Origin: Siphonodentalium dalli
Lineage: Eukaryota; Mollusca; Scaphopoda; Gadilida; Siphonodentaliidae
Direction of reading: 5' to 3'
Assembly: GCA_032622095.1 (NCBI GenBank)
Contig: CP136061.1
Location: 265,824,790 to 265,888,789, forward strand
DNA: 64,000 nucleotides
This document shows positions 1-17,000 of the stretch, one piece after another. The translations under genes were made by a program, and so were the position numbers. The stretch's first letter is position 1. Each line of letters begins with the position of its first letter. The notes beneath the pieces were generated by a model. The model was given only the letters and a program-made list of their open reading frames with translations. It was not told where the DNA came from and made no database searches.

Positions 1-3000
1 ATGACCATTACATCCTGAATTCCACTATTATAGTGGTACGACCATTACACATCCTGAATTCCACTATTATAGTGTTATGAACATAACATCCTGAATTCCA
101 CTATTATAGTGGTATGACCATCACATCCTGAATTCCACTATTATAGTGGTATGACCATCACATCCTGAATTCCACTATTATAGTGGTATGACCATTACAC
201 ATCCTGAATTCCACTATTATAGTGGCATATGACCATTACATCCTGAATTCCACTATTATAGTGGTATGACCATTACACATCCTGAATTCCACTATTATAG
301 TGTTATGACCATTACATCCTGAATTCCACTATTATAGTGGTATGACCATTACATCCTGAATCCCACTATTATAGTGGTATGACCATTACACATCCTGAAT
401 TCCACTATTATAGTGGTATGACCATTACATCCTGAATCCCACTATTATAGTGGTATGACCATTACATCCTGAATTCCACTATTATAGTGTTATGACCATT
501 ACATCCTGAATTCCACTATTATAGTGGTATGACCATTACACATCCTGAATTCCACTATTATAGTGTTATGACCATCACATCCTGAATTCCACTATTATAG
601 TGGTATGACCATTACATCATGAATTCCACTATTATAGTGTTATGACCATTACACATCCTGAATTCCACTATTATAGTGTTATGACCATTACATCCTGAAT
701 TCCACTATTATAGTGGTATGACCATTACACATCCTGAATTCCACTATTATAGTGTTATGACCATTACACATCCTGAATTCCACTATTATAGTGTTATGAC
801 CATTACACATCCTGAATTCCACTATTATAGTGGTATGACCATTACACATCCTGAATTCCACTATTATAGTGTTATGACCATTACATCCTGAATCTCACTA
901 TTATAGTCGTATGACCATTACATCCTGAATTCCACTATTATAGTGGTATGAACATTACATCCTGAATTCCACTATTATAGTGGTATGACCATTACACATC
1001 CTGAATTCCACTATTATAGTGGTATGAACATAACATCCTGAATTCCACTATTATAGTGGTATGACCATCACATCCTGAATTCCACTATTATAGTGGTATG
1101 ACCATCACATCCTGAATTCCACTATTATAGTGGTATGACCATTACACATCCTGAATTCAACTATTATAGTGTTATGACCATTACATCCTGAATTCCACTA
1201 TTATAGTGGTATGACCATTACATCCTGAATTCCACTATTATAGTGGTATGACCATTACATCCTGAATTCCATTATTATAGTGTTATGACCATTACACATC
1301 CTGAATTCAACTATTATAGTGTTATGACCATTACATCCTGAATTCCACTATTATAGTGGTATGACCATTACATCCTGAATTCCACTATTATAGTGGTATG
1401 ACCATTACATCCTGAATTCCACTATTATAGTGGTATGACCATTACACATCCTGAATTCAACTATTATAGTGTTATGACCATTACATCCTGAATTCCACTA
1501 TTATAGTGGTATGACCATTACATCCTGAATTCCACTATTATAGTGGTATGACCATTACATCCTGAATTCCACTATTATAGTGTTACGACCATTACACATC
1601 CTGAATTCAACTATTATAGTGGTATGACCATTACATCCTGAATTCCACTATTATAGTGGTATGACCATTACATCCTGAATTCCACTATTATAGTGGTATG
1701 AACATAACATCCTGAATTCCACTATTATAGTGGTATGACCATCACATCCTGAATTCCACTATTATAGTGGTATGACCATTACACATCCTGAATTCCACTA
1801 TTATAGTGTTATGACCATTACATCCTGAATTCCACTATTATAGTGGTACGACCATTACACATCCTGAATTCCACTATTATAGTGGTATGAACATAACATC
1901 CTGAATTCCACTATTATAGTGTTATGACCATTACAAACCCTGAATTCCACTATTATAGTGGTATGACCATTACACATCCTGAATTCCACTATTATAGTGG
2001 TATGACCATTACATCCTGAATTCCACTATTATAGTGGTATGACCATTACATCCTGAATTCCACTATTATAGTGGTACGACCATTACACATCCTGAATTCC
2101 ACTATTATAGTGTTATGAACATAACATCCTGAATTCCACTATTATAGTGGTATGACCATCACATCCTGAATTCCACTATTATAGTGGTATGACCATCACA
2201 TCCTGAATTCCACTATTATAGTGGTATGACCATTACACATCCTGAATTCCACTATTATAGTGTTATGACCATTACATCCTGAATTCCACTATTATAGTGG
2301 TATGACCATTACATCCTGAATTCCACTATTATAGTGGTATGACCATTACATCCTGAATTCCACTATTATAGTGGTACGACCATTACACATCCTGAATTCC
2401 ACTATTATAGTGTTATGAACATAACATCCTGAATTCCACTATTATAGTGGTATGACCATCACATCCTGAATTCCACTATTATAGTGGTATGACCATCACA
2501 TCCTGAATTCCACTATTATAGTGGTATGACCATTACACATCCTGAATTCCACTATTATAGTGTTATGACCATTACATCCTGAATTCCACTATTATAGTGG
2601 TATGACCATTACATCCTGAATTCCACTATTATAGTGGTATGACCATTACATCCTGAATTCCACTATTATAGTGGTACGACCATTACACATCCTGAATTCC
2701 ACTATTATAGTGTTATGACCATTACATCCTGAATTCCACTATTATAGTGGTATGACCACTACATCCTGAATTCCACTATTATAGTGTTATGACCATTACA
2801 TCCTGAATCCCACTATTATAGTCGTAAGACCATTACATCCTGAATTCCACTATTATAGTGGTACGACCATTACACATCCTGAATTCCACTATTATAGTGT
2901 TATGACCATTACATCCTGAATCCCACTATTATAGTCGTAAGACCATTACATCCTGAATTCCACTATTATAGTGGTACGACCATTACACATCCTGAATTCC

Positions 3001-6000
3001 ACTATTATAGTGTTATGACCACTACATCCTGAATTCCACTATTACAGTGGTATGACCATTACATCCTGAATTCCACTATTATAGTGGTACGACCATTACA
3101 CATCCTGAATTCCACTATTATAGTGTTATGAACATAACATCCTGAATTCCACTATTATAGTGGTATGACCATCACATCCTGAATTCCACTATTATAGTGG
3201 TATGACCATCACATCCTGAATTCCACTATTATAGTGGTATGACCATTACACATCCTGAATCTCACTATTATAGTGTTATGACCATTACACATCCTGAATT
3301 CCACTATTATAGTGGTATATGACCATTACATCCTGAATTCCACTATTATAGTGGTATGACCATTACACATCCTGAATTCCACTATTATAGTGTTATGACC
3401 ATTACATCCTGAATTCCACTATTATAGTGGTATGACCATCACATCCTGAATTCCACTATTATAGTGGTACGACCATTACACATCCTGAATTCCACTATTA
3501 TAGTGGTATGACCATTACATCCTGAATCCCACTATTATAGTGGTATGACCATTACATCCTGAATTCCACTATTATAGTGTTATGACCATTACATCCTGAA
3601 TTCCACTATTATAGTGGTATGACCATTACACATCCTGAATTCCACTATTATAGTGTTATGACCATCACATCCTGAATTCCACTATTATAGTGGTATGACC
3701 ATTACATCATGAATTCCACTATTATAGTGTTATGACCATTACACATCCTGAATTCCACTATTATAGTGTTATGACCATTACATCCTGAATTCCACTATTA
3801 TAGTGGTATGACCATTACACATCCTGAATTCCACTATTATAGTGTTATGACCATCACATCCTGAATTCCACTATTATAGTGGTATGACCATTACACATCC
3901 TGAATTCCACTATTATAGTGTTATGACCATTACATCCTGAATCTCACTATTATAGTCGTATGACCATTACATCCTGAATTCCACTATTATAGTGGTATGA
4001 ACATTACATCCTGAATTCCACTATTATAGTGGTATGACCATTACACATCCTGAATTCCACTATTATAGTGGTATGAACATAACATCCTGAATTCCACTAT
4101 TATAGTGGTATGACCATCACATCCTGAATTCCACTATTATAGTGGTATGACCATCACATCCTGAATTCCACTATTATAGTGGTATGACCATTACACATCC
4201 TGAATTCAACTATTATAGTGTTATGACCATTACATCCTGAATTCCACTATTATAGTGGTATGACCATTACATCCTGAATTCCACTATTATAGTGGTATGA
4301 CCATTACATCCTGAATTCCATTATTATAGTGTTATGACCATTACACATCCTGAATTCAACTATTATAGTGTTATGACCATTACATCCTGAATTCCACTAT
4401 TATAGTGGTATGACCATTACATCCAGAATTCCACTATTATAGTGGTATGACCATTACATCCTGAATTCCACTATTATAGTGGTATGACCATTACACATCC
4501 TGAATTCAACTATTATAGTGTTATGACCATTACATCCTGAATTCCACTATTATAGTGGTATGACCATTACATCCTGAATTCCACTATTATAGTGGTATGA
4601 ACATAACATCCTGAATTCCACTATTATAGTGGTATGACCATCACATCCTGAATTCCACTATTATAGTGGTATGACCATTACACATCCTGAATTCCACTAT
4701 TATAGTGTTATGACCATTACATCCTGAATTCCACTATTATAGTGGTACGACCATTACATCCTGAATTCCACTATTATAGTGGTATGACCATTACACATCC
4801 TGAATTCCACTATTATAGTGGTATAAACATAACATCCTGAATTCCACTATTATAGTGTTATGACCATTACACACCCTGAATTCCACTATTATAGTGGTAT
4901 GACCATTACACATCCTGAATTCCACTATTATAGTGGTATGACCATTACATCCTGAATTCCACTATTATAGTGGTATGACCATTACATCCTGAATTCCACT
5001 ATTATAGTGGTACGACCATTACACATCCTGAATTCCACTATTATAGTGTTATGAACATAACATCCTGAATTCCACTATTATAGTGGTATGACCATCACAT
5101 CCTGAATTCCACTATTATAGTGGTATGACCATCACATCCTGAATTCCACTATTATAGTGGTATGACCATCACATCCTGAATTCCACTATTATAGTGGTAT
5201 GACCATTACATCCTGAATTCCACTATTATAGTGGTATGACCATTACACATCCTGAATTCCACTATTATAGTGTTATGACCATTACATCCTGAATTCCACT
5301 ATTATAGTGGTATGACCATTACATCCTGAATCCCACTATTATAGTGGTATGACCATTACACATCCTGAATTCCACTATTATAGTGGTATGACCATTACAT
5401 CCTGAATCCCACTATTATAGTGGTATGACCATTACATCCTGAATTCCACTATTATAGTGTTATGACCATTACATCCTGAATTCCACTATTATAGTGGTAT
5501 GACCATTACACATCCTGAATTCCACTATTATAGTGTTATGACCATCACATCCTGAATTCCACTATTATAGTGGTATGACCATTACATCATGAATTCCACT
5601 ATTATAGTGTTATGACCATTACACATCCTGAATTCCACTATTATAGTGTTATGACCATTACATCCTGAATTCCACTATTATAGTGGTATGACCATTACAC
5701 ATCCTGAATTCCACTATTATAGTGTTATGACCATTACACATCCTGAATTCCACTATTATAGTGTTATGACCATTACACATCCTGAATTCCACTATTATAG
5801 TGGTATGACCATTACACATCCTGAATTCCACTATTATAGTGTTATGACCATTACATCCTGAATCTCACTATTATAGTCGTATGACCATTACATCCTGAAT
5901 TCCACTATTATAGTGGTATGAACATTACATCCTGAATTCCACTATTATAGTGGTATGACCATTACACATCCTGAATTCCACTATTATAGTGGTATGAACA

Positions 6001-8060
6001 TAACATCCTGAATTCCACTATTATAGTGGTATGACCATCACATCCTGAATTCCACTATTATAGTGGTATGACCATCACATCCTGAATTCCACTATTATAG
6101 TGGTATGACCATTACACATCCTGAATTCAACTATTATAGTGTTATGACCATTACATCCTGAATTCCACTATTATAGTGGTATGACCATTACATCCTGAAT
6201 TCCACTATTATAGTGGTATGACCATTACATCCTGAATTCCATTATTATAGTGTTATGACCATTACACATCCTGAATTCAACTATTATAGTGTTATGACCA
6301 TTACATCCTGAATTCCACTATTATAGTGGTATGACCATTACATCCTGAATTCCACTATTATAGTGGTATGACCATTACATCCTGAATTCCACTATTATAG
6401 TGGTATGACCATTACACATCCTGAATTCAACTATTATAGTGTTATGACCATTACATCCTGAATTCCACTATTATAGTGGTATGACCATTACATCCTGAAT
6501 TCCACTATTATAGTGGTATGACCATTACATCCTGAATTCCACTATTATAGTGTTACGACCATTACACATCCTGAATTCAACTATTATAGTGGTATGACCA
6601 TTACATCCTGAATTCCACTATTATAGTGGTATGACCATTACATCCTGAATTCCACTATTATAGTGGTATGAACATAACATCCTGAATTCCACTATTATAG
6701 TGGTATGACCATCACATCCTGAATTCCACTATTATAGTGGTATGACCATTACACATCCTGAATTCCACTATTATAGTGTTATGACCATTACATCCTGAAT
6801 TCCACTATTATAGTGGTACGACCATTACACATCCTGAATTCCACTATTATAGTGGTATGAACATAACATCCTGAATTCCACTATTATAGTGTTATGACCA
6901 TTACAAACCCTGAATTCCACTATTATAGTGGTATGACCATTACACATCCTGAATTCCACTATTATAGTGGTATGACCATTACATCCTGAATTCCACTATT
7001 ATAGTGGTATGACCATTACATCCTGAATTCCACTATTATAGTGGTACGACCATTACACATCCTGAATTCCACTATTATAGTGTTATGAACATAACATCCT
7101 GAATTCCACTATTATAGTGGTATGACCATCACATCCTGAATTCCACTATTATAGTGGTATGACCATCACATCCTGAATTCCACTATTATAGTGGTATGAC
7201 CATTACACATCCTGAATTCCACTATTATAGTGTTATGACCATTACATCCTGAATTCCACTATTATAGTGGTATGACCATTACATCCTGAATTCCACTATT
7301 ATAGTGGTATGACCATTACATCCTGAATTCCACTATTATAGTGGTACGACCATTACACATCCTGAATTCCACTATTATAGTGTTATGAACATAACATCCT
7401 GAATTCCACTATTATAGTGGTATGACCATCACATCCTGAATTCCACTATTATAGTGGTATGACCATCACATCCTGAATTCCACTATTATAGTGGTATGAC
7501 CATTACACATCCTGAATTCCACTATTATAGTGTTATGACCATTACATCCTGAATTCCACTATTATAGTGGTATGACCATTACATCCTGAATTCCACTATT
7601 ATAGTGGTATGACCATTACATCCTGAATTCCACTATTATAGTGGTACGACCATTACACATCCTGAATTCCACTATTATAGTGTTATGACCATTACATCCT
7701 GAATTCCACTATTATAGTGGTATGACCACTACATCCTGAATTCCACTATTATAGTGTTATGACCATTACATCCTGAATCCCACTATTATAGTCGTAAGAC
7801 CATTACATCCTGAATTCCACTATTATAGTGGTACGACCATTACACATCCTGAATTCCACTATTATAGTGTTATGACCATTACATCCTGAATCCCACTATT
7901 ATAGTCGTAAGACCATTACATCCTGAATTCCACTATTATAGTGGTACGACCATTACACATCCTGAATTCCACTATTATAGTGTTATGACCACTACATCCT
8001 GAATTCCACTATTACAGTGGTATGACCATTACATCCTGAATTCCACTATTATAGTGGTAT
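1..8060 (+). repeat. Higher-order repeat in the satellite (~4.97 kb offset)
   Basis: Private monomer variants recur in the same order at fixed distances. The variant TTACAAACCC is at 1931 and 6901, ATTACATCAT at 611 and 5581, AACATTACAT at 951 and 5921, and ATTACAGTGG at about 3037 and 8007, all 4970 bp apart. About 3.1 kb at the left edge therefore matches about 4971-8060 almost exactly. A third, shorter copy lies between them: ATTACATCAT at 3701 and AACATTACAT at 4000, at offsets of 3090 and 3049, so it has lost about one monomer. The monomers here are mostly 37 bp and rich in GTTATG and GTACGACC variants. Confidence 0.85.
2041..2640 (+). repeat. 300-bp higher-order unit, two tandem copies
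   Basis: Positions 2041-2340 and 2341-2640 read the same, and a third copy begins at 2641. The unit is eight monomers (six of 37 bp, two of 39 bp). Its markers are one GTACGACC monomer followed by a GTTATGAACATAACATCC monomer. The same block recurs at about 7011-7610 inside the 4.97-kb higher-order copy. Confidence 0.85.
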
Positions 8061-9120
8061 GACCATTACATCCTGAATTCCACTATTATAGTGGTACGAC
8101 CATTACACATCCTGAATTCCACTATTATAGTGGTATGAACATAACATCCTGAATTCCACTATTATAGTGGTATGACCATCACATCCTGAATTCCACTATT
8201 ATAGTGGTATGACCATTACACATCCTGAATTCCACTATTATAGTGTTATGACCATTACATCCTGAATTCCACTATTATAGTGGTATGACCATTACATCCT
8301 GAATTCCACTATTATAGTGTTATGACCATTACATCCTGAATTCCACTATTATAGTGGTATGAACATAACATCCTGAATTCCACTATTATAGTGGTATGAC
8401 CATCACATCCTGAATTCCACTATTATAGTGGTATGACCATTACACATCCTGAATTCCACTATTATAGTGTTATGACCATTACATCCTGAATTCCACTATT
8501 ATAGTGGTATGACCATTACATCCTGAATTCCACTATTATAGTGGTATGACCATTACATCCTGAATTCCACTATTATAGTGGTATGACCATTACATCCTGA
8601 ATTCCACTATTATAGTGGTATGACCATTACATCCTGAATTCCACTATTATAGTGGTATGACCATCACATCCTGAATTCCACTATTATAGTGTTATGACCA
8701 TTACACATCCTGAATTCCACTATTATAGTGGTATGACCATTACATCCTGAATTCCACTATTATAGTGTTATGACCATTACATCCTGAATTCCACTATTAT
8801 AGTGGTATGACCATTACATCCTGAATTCCACTATTATAGTGGTATGACCATTACACATCCTGAATTCCACTATTATAGTGGTATGACCATTACATCCTGA
8901 ATTCCACTATTATAGTGGTACGACCATTACACATCCTGAATTCCACTATTATATTGGTATGACCATTACATCCTGAATTCCACTATTATAGTGGTACGAC
9001 CATTACACATCCTGAATTCCAATATTATAGTGGTATGACCATTACATCCTGAATTCCACTATTATAGTGGTATATGACCATTACACATCCTGAATTCCAC
9101 TATTATAGTGGTATATGACC

Positions 9121-10324
9121 ATTACATCCTGAATTCCACTATTATAGTGGTATATGACCATTACACATCCTGAATTCCACTATTATAGTGGTATATGACC
9201 ATTACATCCTGAATTCCACTATTATAGTGGTATGACCATTACATCCTGAATTCCACTATTATAGTGGTATGACCATTACATCCTGAATCCCACTATTATA
9301 GTGGTATGACCATTACATCCTGAATTCCACTATTATAGTGGTATGACCATTACATCCTGAATTCCACTATTATAGTGGTATGACCATTACATCCTGAATT
9401 CCACTATTATAGTGGTATGACCGTTACACATCCTGAATTCCACTATTATAGTGGTATGACCATTACATCCTGAATTCCACTATTATAGTGGTATGACCAT
9501 TACATCCTGAATTCCACTATTATAGTGGTATGACCATTACATCCTGAATTCCACTATTATAGTCGTATGACCATTACATCCTGAATTCCACTATTATAGT
9601 GGTATGACCATTACATCCTGAATTCCACTATTATAGTGGTATGACCATTACATCCTGAATTCCACTATTATAGTGGTACGACCATTACACATCCTGAATT
9701 CCACTATTATAGTGGTATGACCATTACATCCTGAATTCCACTATTATAGTGGTATATGACCATTACACATCCTGAATTCCACTATTATAGTGGTATATGA
9801 CCATTACATCCTGAATTCCACTATTATAGTGGTATGACCATTACATCCTGAATTCCACTATTATAGTGGTATGACCATTACATCCTGAATCCCACTATTA
9901 TAGTGGTATGACCATTACATCCTGAATTCCACTATTATAGTGGTATGACCATTACATCCTGAATTCCACTATTATAGTGGTATGACCATTACATCCTGAA
10001 TTCCACTATTATAGTGGTATGACCGTTACACATCCTGAATTCCACTATTATAGTGGTATGACCATTACATCCTGAATTCCACTATTATAGTGGTATGACC
10101 ATTACATCCTGAATTCCACTATTATAGTGGTATGACCATTACATCCTGAATTCCACTATTATAGTCGTATGACCATTACATCCTGAATTCCACTATTATA
10201 GTGGTATGACCATTACATCCTGACTCCCACTATTATAGTGGTATGACCATTACATCCTGAATTCCACTATTATAGTGGTATGACCATTACATCCTGAATT
10301 CCACTATTATAGTCGTATGACCAT
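9121..10324 (+). repeat. 602-bp duplication inside the satellite
   Basis: Markers recur 602 bp apart: the rare GACCGTTACA monomer at about 9419 and 10021, the AGTCGTATGA monomer at 9561 and 10163, and the paired TATATGACC monomers at 9151 and 9753. This is a local duplication of about 16 monomers. The second copy has picked up a few private changes, such as TGACTCCCAC at about 10221. Confidence 0.75.
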
Positions 10325-11039
10325 TACATCCTGAATTCCACTATTATAGTGGTATGACCATTACATCCTGAATCCCACTATTATAGTGGTATATGACCAT
10401 TACACATCATGAATTCCACTATTATAGTGGTATTACCATTACATCCTGAAATCCTCTATTATAGTGGTATGACCATTACACATCCTGAATTCCACTATTA
10501 TAGTGGTATATGACCATTACATCATGAATTCCACTATTATAGTGGTATGACCATTACATCCTGAATCCCACTATTATAGTGGTATGACCATTACACATCC
10601 TGAATTCCACTATTATAGTGGTATATGACCATTACATCATGAATTCCACTATTATAGTGGTATGACCATTACATCCTGAATTCCACTATTATAGTGGTAT
10701 GACCATTACACATCCTGAATTCCACTATTATAGTGGTATGACCATTACACATCCTGAATTCCACTATTATAGTGGTATATGACCATTACATCATGAATTC
10801 CACTATTATAGTGGTATATGACCATTACACATCCTGAATTCCACTATTATAGTGGTATGACCATTACACATCCTGAATTCCACTATTATAGTGGTATGAC
10901 CATTACACATCCTGAATTCCACTATTATAGTGGTATGACCATTACACATCCTGAATTCCACTATTATAGTGGTATGACCATTACATCCAGAATCCCACTA
11001 TTATAGTGGTATGACCATTACATCCTGAATTCCACTATT

Positions 11040-14000
11040 ATAGTCGTATGATCATTACACATCCTGCATTCCACTATTATAGTGGTATGACCATTACACA
11101 TCCTGAATTCCACTATTATAGTCGTATGACCATTACATCCTGAATTCCACTATTATAGTGGTATATGACCATTACACATCCTGCATTCCACTATTATAGT
11201 GGTATATGACCATTACACATCCTGAATTCCACTATTATAGTGGTATGACCATTACACATCCTGAATTCCACTATTATAGTGGTATGACCATTACATCCTG
11301 AATCCCACTATTATAGTGGTATGACCATTACATCCTGAATTCCACTATTATAATGGTATGACCATTACATCCTGAATTCCACTATTATAGTCGTATGACC
11401 ATTACATCCTGAATTCCACTATTATAGTGGTATGACCATTACATCCTGACTCCCACAATTATAGTGGTATGACCATTACATCCTGAATTCCACTATTATA
11501 GTGGTATGACCATTACATCCTGAATTCCACTATTATAGTCGTATGACCATTACATCCTGAATTTCACTATTATAGTGGTATGACCATTACATCCTGAATC
11601 CCACTATTATAGTGGTATATGACCATTACACATCATGAATTCCACTATTATAGTGGTATGACCATTACATCCTGAAATCCACTATTATAGTGGTATGACC
11701 ATTACACATCCTGAATTCCACTATTATAGTGGTATGACCATTACATCCTGAATTCCACTATTATAGTGGTATGACCATTACATCCTGAGTTCCACTATTA
11801 TAGTGGTATGACCATTACATCCTGAATCCCACTATTAAAGAGGTATATGACCATTACATCCTGAATTCCACTATTATAGTGGTATGACCATTACATCCTG
11901 AATTCCACTATTATAGTGGTATGACCATTACATAATGCATTCATCTAATATAGTGGTATGAACATTACATCCTGAATCCCACTATTATAGTGGTATGACC
12001 ATTACATCCTGAATTCCACTAGTATAGTGGTATGACCACTACATCCTGAATCCCACTAATATAGTGGTATGACCATTACATCATGAATCCCACTATTATA
12101 GTGGTATGACCATTACATCCTGAATCCCACTATTATAGTGGTATGACCATTACATCCTGAATTCCACTATTATAGTCGTATGACCATTACATCCTGAATT
12201 CCACTATTATAGTGGTATATGACCATTACACATCCTGAATTCCACTATTATAGTGGTATATGACCATTACATCCTGAATCTCACTATTATAGTGGTATGA
12301 CCATTACACATCCTGAATTCCACTATTATAGTGGTATGACCATTACATCCTGAATTCCACTATTATAGTCGTATGACCATTACATCCTGAATTCCACTAT
12401 TATAGTGGTATGACCATTACACATCCTGAATTCCACTATTATATTGGTATGACCATTACATCCTGAATTCCACTATTATAGTGGTATGACCATTACATCC
12501 TGAATTCCACTATTATAGTGGTATGACCATTACATCCTGAATTCCACTATTATAGTAGTACGACCATTACACATCCTGAATTCCACTATTATAGTGGTAT
12601 GACCATTACATCCTGAATTCCACTATTATAGTGGTATATGACCATTACACATCCTGAATTCCACTATTATAGTGGTATGACCATTACATCCTGAATTCCA
12701 CTATTATATTGGTATGACCATTACACATCCTGAATTCCACTATTATAGTGGTATGACCATTACATCCTGAATTCCACTATTATATTGGTATGACCATTAC
12801 ACGTCCTGCATTCCACTATTATAGTGGTATGACCATTACACATCCTGAATTCCACTATTATATTGGTATGACCATTACACATCCTGAATTCCACTATTAT
12901 AGTGGTATGACCATTACACATCCTGAATTCCACTATTATAGTGGTGTGACCATTACACATCCTGAATTCCACTATTATAGTGGTATGACCATTACATCCT
13001 GAATTCCACTATTATAGTCGTATGACCATTACATCCTGAATTCCACTATTATAGTGGTATATGACCATTACACATCCTGAATTCCACTATTATAGTGGTA
13101 TATGACCATTACATCCTGAATCTCACTATTATAGTGGTATGACCATTACACATCCTGAATTCCACTATTATAGTGGTATGACCATTACATCCTGAATTCC
13201 ACTATTATAGTCGTATGACCATTACACATCCTGAATTCCACTATTATAGTGGTATGACCATTACACATCCTGAATTCCACTATTATAGTGGTATGACCAT
13301 TACATCCTGAATTCCACTATTATAGTGGTATGACCATTACACATCCTGAATTCCACTATTATATTGGTATGACCATTACATCCTGAATTCCACTATTATA
13401 GTGGTATGACCATTACATCCTGAATTCCACTAGTATAGTGGTATATGACCATTACACATCCTGAATTCCACTATTATAGTGGTATATGACCATTACATCC
13501 TGAATTCCACTATTATAGTGGTATGACCATTACATCCTGAATTCCACTATTATAGTGGTATATGACCATTACACATCCTGAATTCCACTATTATATTGGT
13601 ATGACCATTACACATCCTGCATTCCACTATTATAGTGGTATGACCATTACACATCCTGCATTCCACTATTATATTGGTATGACCATTACACATCCTGCAT
13701 TCCACTATTATAGTGGTATGACCATTACACATCCTGAATTCCACTATTATAGTGGTATGACCATTACACATCCTGAATTCCACTATTATAGTGGTATGAC
13801 CATTACACATCCTGCATTCCACTATTATATTGGTGTGACCATTACATCCTGAATTCCACTATTATAGTGGTATGACCAATACATCCTGAATTCCACTATT
13901 ATAGTGGTATATGACCATTACACATCCTGAATTCCACTATTATATTGGTATGACCATTACACATCCTGCATTCCACTATTATAGTGGTATGACCATTACA

Positions 14001-17000
14001 CATCCTGCATTCCACTATTATATTGGTATGACCATTACACATCCTGCATTCCACTATTATAGTCGTATGACCATTACACATCCTGCATTCCACTATTATA
14101 GTGGTATGACCATTACATCCTGAATTCCACTATTATATTGGTATGACCATTACACATCCTGAATTCCACTATTATATTGGTATGACCATTACACATCCTG
14201 AATTCCACTATTATAGTGGTATGACCATTACACATCCTGCATTCCACTATTATAGTGGTATGACCATTACACATCCTGCATTCCACTATTATATTGGTAT
14301 GACCATTACACATCCTGAATTCCACTATTATAGTGGTATGACCATTACACATCCTGCATTCCACTATTATAGTGGTATGACCATTACACATCCTGCATTC
14401 CACTATTATATTGGTATGACCATTACACATCCTGAATTCCACTATTATAGTGGTATGACCATTACACATCCTGCATTCCACTATTATAGTGGTATGACCA
14501 TTACACATCCTGCATTCCACTATTATAGTGGTATGACCATTACACATCCTGCATTCCACTATTATAGTGGTATGACCATTACACATCCTGCATTCCACTA
14601 TTATATTGGTATGACCATTACACATCCTGCATTCCACTATTATAGTGGTATGACCATTACACATCCTGAATTCCACTATTATATTGGTATGACCATTACA
14701 TCCTGAATTCCACTATTATATTGGTATGACCATTACACATCCTGCATTCCACTATTATATTGGTATGACCATTACACATCCTGAATTCCACTATTATAGT
14801 GGTATGACCATTACTCATCCTGCATTCCACTATTATATTGGTATGACCATTACACATCCTGCATTCCACTATTATATTGGTATGACCATTACACATCCTG
14901 AATTCCACTATTATAGTCGTATGACCTTTACACATCCTGCATTCCACTATTATAGTGGTATGACCATTACACATCCTGCATTCCACTATTATAGTGGTAT
15001 GACCATTACACATCCTGCATTCCACTATTATAGTGGTATGACCATTACACATCCTGAATTCCACTATTATATTGGTATGACCATTACACATCCTGAATTC
15101 CACTATTATAGTGGTATGACCATTACATCCTGAATTCCACTATTATAGTGGTATATGACCATTACACATCCTGCATTCCACTATTATAGTGGTATGACCA
15201 TTACACATCCTGCATTCCACTATTATAGTGGTATGACCATTACATCCTGAATTCCACTATTATAGTGGTATGACCATTACATCCTGAATTCCACTATTAT
15301 AGTGGTATATGACCATTACACATCCTGCATTCCACTATTATAGTGGTATGACCATTACACATCCTGCATTCCACTATTATAGTGGTATGACCATTACATC
15401 CTGAATTCCACTATTATAGTGGTATATGACCATTACACATCCTGCATTCCACTATTATAGTGGTATGACCATTACACATCCTGCATTCCACTATTATAGT
15501 GGTATGACCATTACACATCCTGAATTCCACTATTATAGTGGTATGACCATTACATCCTGAATTCCACTATTATATTGGTATGACCATTACACATCCTGAA
15601 TTCCACTATTATAGTCGTATGACCATTACACATCCTGCATTCCACTATTATATTGGTATGACCATTACACATCCTGAATTCCACTATTATAGTGGTATGA
15701 CCATTACATCCTGAATTCCACTATTATATTGGTATGATCATTACATCCTGAATTCCACTATTATATTGGTATGACCATTACACATCCTGAATTCCACTAT
15801 TATATTGGTATGACCATTACACATCCTGCATTCCACTATTATAGTGGTATGACCATTACACATCCTGCATTCCACTATTATATTGGTATGACCATTACAC
15901 ATCCTGAATTCCACTATTATATTGGTATGACCATTACACATCCTGCATTCCACTATTATAGTGGTATATGACCATTACACATCCTGAATTCCACTATTAT
16001 ATTGGTATGATCATTACATCCTGAATTCCACTATTATAGTGGTATGACCATCACATCCTGAATTCCACTATTATAGTGGTACGACCATTACACATCCTGA
16101 ATTCCACTATTATAGTGGTATGACCATTACACATCCTGAATTCCACTATTATATTGGTATGACCATTACACATCCTGAATTCCACTATTATAGTCGTATG
16201 ACCATTACACATCCTGCATTCCACTATTATAGTGGTATGACCATTACACATCCTGCATTCCACTATTATATTGGTATGACCATTACACATCCTGCATTCC
16301 ACTATTATAGTGGTATATGACCATTACACATCCTGAATTCCACTATTATATTGGTATGACCATTACACATCCTGCATTCCACTATTATAGTGGTATGACC
16401 ATTACACATCCTGCATTCCACTATTATAGTGGTATGACCATTACACATCCTGAATTCCACTATTATATTGGTATGACCATTACACATCCTGCATTCCACT
16501 ATTATAGTGGTATGACCATTACACATCCTGCATTCCACTATTATAGTGGTATGACCATTACACATCCTGAATTCCACTATTATAGTGGTATGACCATTAC
16601 ACATCCTGAATTCCACTATTATAGTGGTATGACCATTACACATCCTGAATTCCACTATTATAGTGGTGTGACCATTACATCCTGAATTCCACTATTATAG
16701 TGGTATGACCATTACACATCCTGAATTCCAATATTATAGTGGTATGACCATTACATCCTGAATTCCACTATTATAGTGGTATATGACCATTACACATCCT
16801 GAATTCCACTATTATAGTCGTATGACCATTACACATCCTGAATTCCACTATTATATTGGTATGACCATTACACATCCTGAATTCCACTATTATAGTGGTA
16901 TGACCATTACACATCCTGAAATCCACTATTATAGTGGTATTTGACCATTACACATCCTGAATTCCACTATTATAGTGGTATGACCATTACATCCTGAAAT

